From positions 496,001 through 560,000 of the forward strand of contig CAVTTP010000006.1 of NCBI GenBank assembly GCA_963737705.1: a DNA stretch of 64,000 nucleotides, in the 5' to 3' direction. Of this stretch, positions 59,491 through 64,000 are shown piece after piece. The DNA comes from PALSA-607 sp963737705 (GTDB taxonomy: Bacteria > Actinomycetota > Actinomycetes > Acidothermales > Acidothermaceae). Position 1 is the first letter of the stretch, and each line of letters starts with the position of its first letter. Under the pieces are notes generated by a model. That model was not told the origin of the DNA and did no database searches. It worked only from the letters and a program-made list of their open reading frames with translations. Both the position numbers and the translations under genes were made by a program.

Positions 59491-60651
59491 GTGCCGGGCA
59501 ACCCCTTAGTGCCGCGCCTCCAAGGGCTCGGGACCACAATCTTCGCCGAGATGTCGGCACTCGCGCTGGAAACCGGCTCCATTAACCTCGGACAGGGCTT
59601 TCCCGACGTCGACGGTCCCGATGTCATCAAGCAAGCGGCGGTCGACGCGATCTGGGCCGGGCGCAACCAGTACCCGCCAGGGATCGGCGTTCCGGAACTG
59701 CGGGTCGCCATCGCCGAACATCAGCGGCGTTTCTACAACGTCGAGCTCGACCCTGACTCCGAGGTGTTGGTGACAGCCGGCGCGACCGAAGCTGTCGCCG
59801 CTGCCATGCTCGCCATGGTCGATGGGGGCGACGAAGTAATCGCGTTGGAGCCGTACTACGACTCCTACGTCGCATCGATCGTGATGGCCGGCGGTGTGCG
59901 GGTGCCGGTCACGCTGCACGCACCCGATTTCAGACTGGACGTCGAGCGGTTGCGCAATGCGGTCACCTCCCGTACGCGGCTCATCCTGCTGAACTCCCCA
60001 CACAATCCGACCGGGACCGTACTCACCCGTGAAGAGCTGGAGGCCGTTGCGTCAGTAGCGATCGAACACGACTTGTACGTGGTCACTGACGAGGTCTACG
60101 AGCACTTGGTCTACGACGGCGAGCATCTGCCGATCGCCACGTTGCCAGGGATGTGGGAACGCACGTTGACGATCTCGTCTGCGGGCAAGACGTTTGCTCT
60201 GACCGGCTGGAAGATCGGCTGGGTGACTGGACCAGGGGCCCTGGTTGCCGCCGTCCGCACCACCAAGCAGTTCTTGACTTATGTCAACGGCGCGCCGTTT
60301 CAGCCCGCGGTGGCAGTCGGCCTGGGGCTCGACGATCCGTTCTACGCGACGCTGGCCGGTGACCTCCGACGCAAGCGCGACCTGCTGTGCGCAGGTCTTG
60401 CTGACGTGGGGTTTTCGGTGTTCAAGCCGGCCGGGACGTATTTCGTCACGACCGACGTACGCCCGCTCGGCTACGACGACGGTGTGGCATTTTGCCGCGA
60501 CCTGCCCAAGCGCGCAGGCGTGGTTGCTATCCCACATTCGGTTTTCTACGACAACATTGAGACAGGACGTCCGTTGGTGCGGTTTGCTTTCTGCAAGCGC
60601 GACGAAGTGCTGATCGAAGCAATCTCTCGGTTAGGCCAACTTGTTTCCTAG
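59491..60651 (+). CDS. PLP-dependent aminotransferase (DapC/methionine-aminotransferase-like)
   Basis: A 386-residue fold-type I aminotransferase. Motifs are INLGQGFPDVDGPDVIKQAA, VTAGATEAVAAAML, LNSPHNPTGTVLTREEL, TDEVYEHLVYD and the Schiff-base Lys in ISSAGKTFALTGWKIGW. The sequence is closest in look to N-succinyldiaminopimelate or kynurenine/methionine aminotransferases; the reaction cannot be settled by reading. It starts at a GTG and is divergent from the SDR gene. Confidence 0.88.
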   Translation: MPGNPLVPRLQGLGTTIFAEMSALALETGSINLGQGFPDVDGPDVIKQAAVDAIWAGRNQYPPGIGVPELRVAIAEHQRRFYNVELDPDSEVLVTAGATEAVAAAMLAMVDGGDEVIALEPYYDSYVASIVMAGGVRVPVTLHAPDFRLDVERLRNAVTSRTRLILLNSPHNPTGTVLTREELEAVASVAIEHDLYVVTDEVYEHLVYDGEHLPIATLPGMWERTLTISSAGKTFALTGWKIGWVTGPGALVAAVRTTKQFLTYVNGAPFQPAVAVGLGLDDPFYATLAGDLRRKRDLLCAGLADVGFSVFKPAGTYFVTTDVRPLGYDDGVAFCRDLPKRAGVVAIPHSVFYDNIETGRPLVRFAFCKRDEVLIEAISRLGQLVS

Positions 60652-60669
60652 CCTCGCTGGAGGTCGTCG

Positions 60670-61602
60670 GTGATTTTGGTGTGCGGGGAAACCTTGATTG
60701 ATCTCGTTCATGTCGATGGCGAGATATGGCGAGCATTGCCCGGGGGATCGCCTGCTAACACCGCTGTCGCACTGGCCCGGCTGAGCACGTCGACGGCCAT
60801 GCTGGCGCGAATCTCCGGCGACGCCTTTGGGGTGCGACTGCGCGAGCGGCTTGTCGGCGACGGTGTGGACGTTCGTTACGTGGTCACTGCAGCCGAGCAA
60901 AGTTCGATGGCAGTCGTTGACCTCGCCGATGATGGGAGTGCTCGTTACAGCTTCTATCTTCGCGACACAGCCGACTGGCAGTGGGTAACCAACGATTTGC
61001 CTGTGGCATTCGATCCGTCCGTGACGGCACTACACGCAGGTTCGATGGCCTTGCTGATGCCACCAGGTGGCGTTGTCCTCGAAGCGATGCTTGAACGTGA
61101 GCGGGCCCAGCGCGTGGTGTCGATCGATCCGAATGTGCGCGCGACGATCTGTCCCGATCCGCGGGTCTATCGCGAATCGGTCGAGCGCTGGCTCGGCCTT
61201 GCACACATCGTCAAAGCCAGTGTGGACGACGTGAGCTGGCTCTATCCGGATCGCTCGTATGCCGACGTGCTGGCCGAATGGTCGACCCGCGGCCCGTCGC
61301 TCGTCGTGTTCACCAGAAGTGCAGACGGAGCGCTGGCGCGACTGCCGTCAGGACTCGAGGTCGGCGTCGGCGGCATTGACGTCGAGGTGGTCGACACGAT
61401 CGGCGCTGGCGACACCTTTTCGGCGGGTCTGCTCCACGCACTCGACGAGGCTGGGCTGCTGAACATTGCGGCACTTGCGCAACTGAGCGCCGAGCAGGTC
61501 GAAGAGGCGTTGCGGTTCGCGGTCCTGGTGTCGGCAGTTGCGTGTACGCGGGCCGGATCCGACCCGCCCTACCTCACCGACCTGCCCGCACTGAGCAACT
61601 GA
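60670..61602 (+). CDS. PfkB family carbohydrate kinase (fructokinase-like)
   Basis: A 310-residue ribokinase-fold enzyme. It begins MILVCGETLIDLVHVDG, has the first PfkB signature region PGGSPANTAVALARLS, and the catalytic DTIGAGDTFSAGLLHAL with the general-base Asp. The family phosphorylates sugars such as fructose or ribose. It starts 18 bases after the aminotransferase stop with GGAGGT upstream. The stop codon lies at the edge of a short tandem repeat. Confidence 0.9.
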   Translation: MILVCGETLIDLVHVDGEIWRALPGGSPANTAVALARLSTSTAMLARISGDAFGVRLRERLVGDGVDVRYVVTAAEQSSMAVVDLADDGSARYSFYLRDTADWQWVTNDLPVAFDPSVTALHAGSMALLMPPGGVVLEAMLERERAQRVVSIDPNVRATICPDPRVYRESVERWLGLAHIVKASVDDVSWLYPDRSYADVLAEWSTRGPSLVVFTRSADGALARLPSGLEVGVGGIDVEVVDTIGAGDTFSAGLLHALDEAGLLNIAALAQLSAEQVEEALRFAVLVSAVACTRAGSDPPYLTDLPALSN

Positions 61603-61648
61603 GCAACTGGCCGACTGAGCAACAGCAACCGAGCAGCTGAGCAACCGA
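61590..61648 (+). repeat. CTGAGCAA-type tandem repeat at the pfkB 3' end
   Basis: Imperfect repeats of ACTGAGCA/ACCGAGCA run from the last four codons of the kinase gene to just before the clpB stop. The kinase TGA is in the first copies. Another case of duplication at a gene end in this window. Confidence 0.75.
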
Positions 61649-61654
61649 GTTCGG

Positions 61655-64000
61655 TTACGCCGCGTGGATGACGAGCGCGTCCTTGGACGCGGCCACATCG
61701 ACCGACACCGTCTGGCCGTCGCGGATCTCACCGGAGAGCAAACCGCGCGCGAGTTGGTCGCCGATCGCCGACTGCACCAATCGCCGCAGCGGCCGGGCAC
61801 CGTACAGCGGGTCGAAGCCGGTGAGCGCGAGCCATTCCAATGCGGCCGGCGTCACCGACAACGTGAGTCGCCGATCAGCCAACCGAGCCTGTAGGCGGGC
61901 GATCTGCAGATCGACGATTCGGGTGAGGTCATCGGTGCCGAGTGGGTCGAAGAGGATCACTTCGTCGAGGCGGTTTAGGAACTCCGGCTTGAACGTGGCG
62001 CGTACCAGCGACATCACCGCATCGCGTCGGGTGTCGTCGTCGAGTGTCGGGTCGATGAGGTACATCGAGCCTAGGTTCGACGTCAGGATCAAGATGGTGT
62101 TGCGGAAGTCGACCGTACGACCCTGACCGTCGGTCAGCCGGCCGTCATCGAGTACCTGCAGCAACACGTCGAATACCTCAGGGTGCGCCTTCTCGACTTC
62201 GTCGAGTAGTACGACGCAGTACGGACGACGGCGAACGGCCTCGGTGAGCTGCCCACCCTCTTCGTAGCCGACGTATCCAGGAGGGGCACCGACGAGTCGC
62301 GCAACTGAATGCTTCTCGGCGTACTCGCTCATGTCGATGCGCACGATCGCGCGCTCGTCGTCGAAGAGGAAGTCAGCGAGCGCCTTCGCCAACTCGGTCT
62401 TCCCGACCCCGGTCGGACCCAGGAAGAGGAACGATCCAGTCGGGCGGTCAGGGTCGGAGATGCCGGCCCGGGCACGACGCACCGCATCGGATACCGCTGC
62501 CACAGCACGCTTTTGGCCGATCAAGCGGCGGCCGAGCTCTGACTCCATTCGCAGCAACTTGCCGGTCTCGCCTTCGAGAAGACGGCCGGCCGGAATCCCC
62601 GTCCACGCGCCGACGACCTCCGCGATGTCGTCAGGACCGACTTCTTCCTTGACCATCGCACCGCCGCCCCGAAGACCCTCGCCGACCTCCGCCTTGCCAG
62701 CGTCGGCGAGTGATCGTTCGAGGGACGGAATGTCGGCGTACATCAATCGCGATGCAGTTTCGAAGTCGCCGTCGCGTTGTGCGCGTTCGGCCTGACCGCG
62801 CGCGTCGTCGAGGCTTTGCTTCAGTTCGCCGACCCGGTTGAGGGCGGCCTTCTCGATGTCCCACCGTGCAGTCAGTGCACTGAGCTGCTCCTGGCGGTCG
62901 GCGAGTTCGGCTCGCAGTCGCTCGAGGCGTTCGCGACTCGCAGCATCGTCTTCGTGTGCGAGCGCAAGCTCTTCCATCTTCATCCGGTCGACCGCGCGCC
63001 GCAGTTCGTCGATCTCGACCGGCGACGAGTCGATCTCCATGCGCAGGCGCGACGCCGCCTCATCGACGAGATCGATGGCCTTGTCGGGCAGGAAGCGGCC
63101 GGTGATGTAGCGGTCAGACAACGTCGCCGCGGCCACCAATGCGGCGTCCGAGATCTGCACCTTGTGGTGCGCCTCGTAACGTGACTTCAGCCCGCGCAGA
63201 ATGCCGATGGTGTCCTCGACCGATGGCTCGCCGACAAGCACCGGCTGGAACCGCCGCTCCAAAGCGGGATCCTTCTCGATGCGCTCGCGATACTCGTCGA
63301 GCGTTGTCGCGCCAACCATGCGTAGCTCGCCGCGCGCCAACATGGGTTTGAGCATGTTGCCGGCGTCCATCGCTCCTTCAGCAGCGCCCGCACCGACGAC
63401 GGTGTGCAGTTCGTCGATGAAGGTGATCACTTGCCCGTCGGAGCTCTTGATCTCGTTCAGCACGGCCTTCAGCCGCTCTTCGAATTCGCCGCGGTATTTG
63501 GCGCCCGCGATCATCGCGCCGAGGTCGAGCGCGATCAAGCGCTTGCCACGCAGCGATTCGGGTACGTCGCCCGCGACGATGCGTTGAGCAAGCCCCTCGA
63601 CAACCGCGGTCTTGCCAACGCCAGGCTCGCCGATGAGGACCGGGTTGTTCTTCGTGCGGCGAGCGAGCACCTGCACAACTCGGCGAATCTCGGTATCGCG
63701 GCCGATGATCGGGTCGAGCTCGCCACCGCGCGCACGGGCTGTCAGATCGACGCCGTACTTCTCCAGTGCCTGAAACGTCGACTCGGGGTCGGGGGATGTC
63801 ACCCGCGCGTGCCCGCGAACGGATTCGAACGCACCGAGCAGGGCCTCGGACGTTGCACCATTACGCCGCAACAACGACGCGACTTCGCCACCCTCGTCGG
63901 CCAAGCCGACGAGGAGATGTTCGGTCGAGATGTACTCGTCGCCGAGGTCGGTCGCCCGCTTCGCCGCGGCGCTGATGACCTGCATCGATGGGCGGTCCAT
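61655..64000 (-). CDS. clpB: ATP-dependent disaggregase ClpB (N-terminus beyond window)
   Basis: Hsp100 chaperone that rescues aggregated proteins with DnaK. The 781 residues here begin inside the N-terminal Clp domain (second repeat, DEYISTEHLLVGLADEG), so about 80 residues lie past the right edge. The first AAA+ domain has Walker A GEPGVGKTAVVEGLAQRI and Walker B VITFIDELHTVVG. The ClpB-specific middle coiled coil follows (about residues 320-440 of this part). The second AAA+ domain has GPTGVGKTELAKALA and VVLLDEVEKAHPEVFDVLLQVLDDGRLTDGQGRTVDFRN. The coiled coil sets it apart from ClpC. Confidence 0.95.
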   Translation of the reverse strand: MDRPSMQVISAAAKRATDLGDEYISTEHLLVGLADEGGEVASLLRRNGATSEALLGAFESVRGHARVTSPDPESTFQALEKYGVDLTARARGGELDPIIGRDTEIRRVVQVLARRTKNNPVLIGEPGVGKTAVVEGLAQRIVAGDVPESLRGKRLIALDLGAMIAGAKYRGEFEERLKAVLNEIKSSDGQVITFIDELHTVVGAGAAEGAMDAGNMLKPMLARGELRMVGATTLDEYRERIEKDPALERRFQPVLVGEPSVEDTIGILRGLKSRYEAHHKVQISDAALVAAATLSDRYITGRFLPDKAIDLVDEAASRLRMEIDSSPVEIDELRRAVDRMKMEELALAHEDDAASRERLERLRAELADRQEQLSALTARWDIEKAALNRVGELKQSLDDARGQAERAQRDGDFETASRLMYADIPSLERSLADAGKAEVGEGLRGGGAMVKEEVGPDDIAEVVGAWTGIPAGRLLEGETGKLLRMESELGRRLIGQKRAVAAVSDAVRRARAGISDPDRPTGSFLFLGPTGVGKTELAKALADFLFDDERAIVRIDMSEYAEKHSVARLVGAPPGYVGYEEGGQLTEAVRRRPYCVVLLDEVEKAHPEVFDVLLQVLDDGRLTDGQGRTVDFRNTILILTSNLGSMYLIDPTLDDDTRRDAVMSLVRATFKPEFLNRLDEVILFDPLGTDDLTRIVDLQIARLQARLADRRLTLSVTPAALEWLALTGFDPLYGARPLRRLVQSAIGDQLARGLLSGEIRDGQTVSVDVAASKDALVIHAA

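Overview
The window is the replication-origin side of a high-GC actinobacterial chromosome. Evidence is the gene string gnd-dnaN-dnaA / rpmH-rnpA-yidD-yidC-jag-rsmG-parA-parB, followed by cwlM-trxA-trxB-anti-sigma-sigM-pseudokinase-murJ-DUF6049-NUDIX-pcnA and ino1-PadR-DUF5318-GT87-nfo-rpsF-ssb-rpsR-rplI. From memory, the same blocks occur in Mycobacterium and Frankia-type genomes. There is no rRNA, tRNA, CRISPR, phage or transposase gene. I cannot name the genus; the content fits a free-living Actinomycetota member of the Frankiales/Jatrophihabitans kind, but that is a guess.

Layout. 1-3.25 kb (minus): gnd start, dnaN, dnaA, with degenerate DnaA boxes on both sides of dnaA. 3.7-9.5 kb (plus): ribosome, RNase P, membrane insertion and chromosome-partition genes, with two parS sites inside parA. 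9.6-11.8 kb (minus): D-Ala ligase-like enzyme and aminotransferase. 12-26 kb (mostly minus): cell-envelope and redox block (GNAT, CwlM, thioredoxin system, SigM with its anti-sigma factor, pseudokinase, NlpC/P60 hydrolase, MurJ, DUF6049, NUDIX, YbaK). 26.3-34.4 kb: pcnA, ino1, PadR, DUF5318, GT87, endonuclease IV and the S6-SSB-S18-L9 operon. 34.5-44.7 kb (minus): purine genes purC, purB, purD and purA, interrupted by a sigma/anti-sigma pair, then DUF3151, an AbiEi/DUF559-type protein and fba. 44.8-48.3 kb: DedA and a three-gene ABC-2 exporter. 48.3-58.1 kb: a LacI regulator divergent from a tightly overlapping catabolic operon (branched-chain-type ABC importer, beta-hydroxyacid dehydrogenase, M24-fold enzyme, aldehyde dehydrogenase). 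58.1-64 kb: pyrE, SDR, aminotransferase, PfkB kinase and clpB, which runs off the window.

Most genes are core. The most novel part is the LacI-controlled operon of unknown substrate: four CAAYCGRTTG operators lie around its start, and its M24 protein has Cys in place of a metal-ligand Asp. Two unusual DNA-level themes run through the window. First, short tandem duplications sit repeatedly at or next to gene ends (parA, GNAT gene, trxB, NlpC gene, PadR gene, ABC ATPase, pfkB) and also inside rnpA and jag. In jag a 14-bp duplication shifts the reading frame; pcnA carries a separate one-base frameshift. Second, a family of about 85-bp palindromic intergenic elements has three copies here, two of them inverted around DUF3151 and the AbiEi-like gene. 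All calls are from reading sequence and translations; no database search was run.
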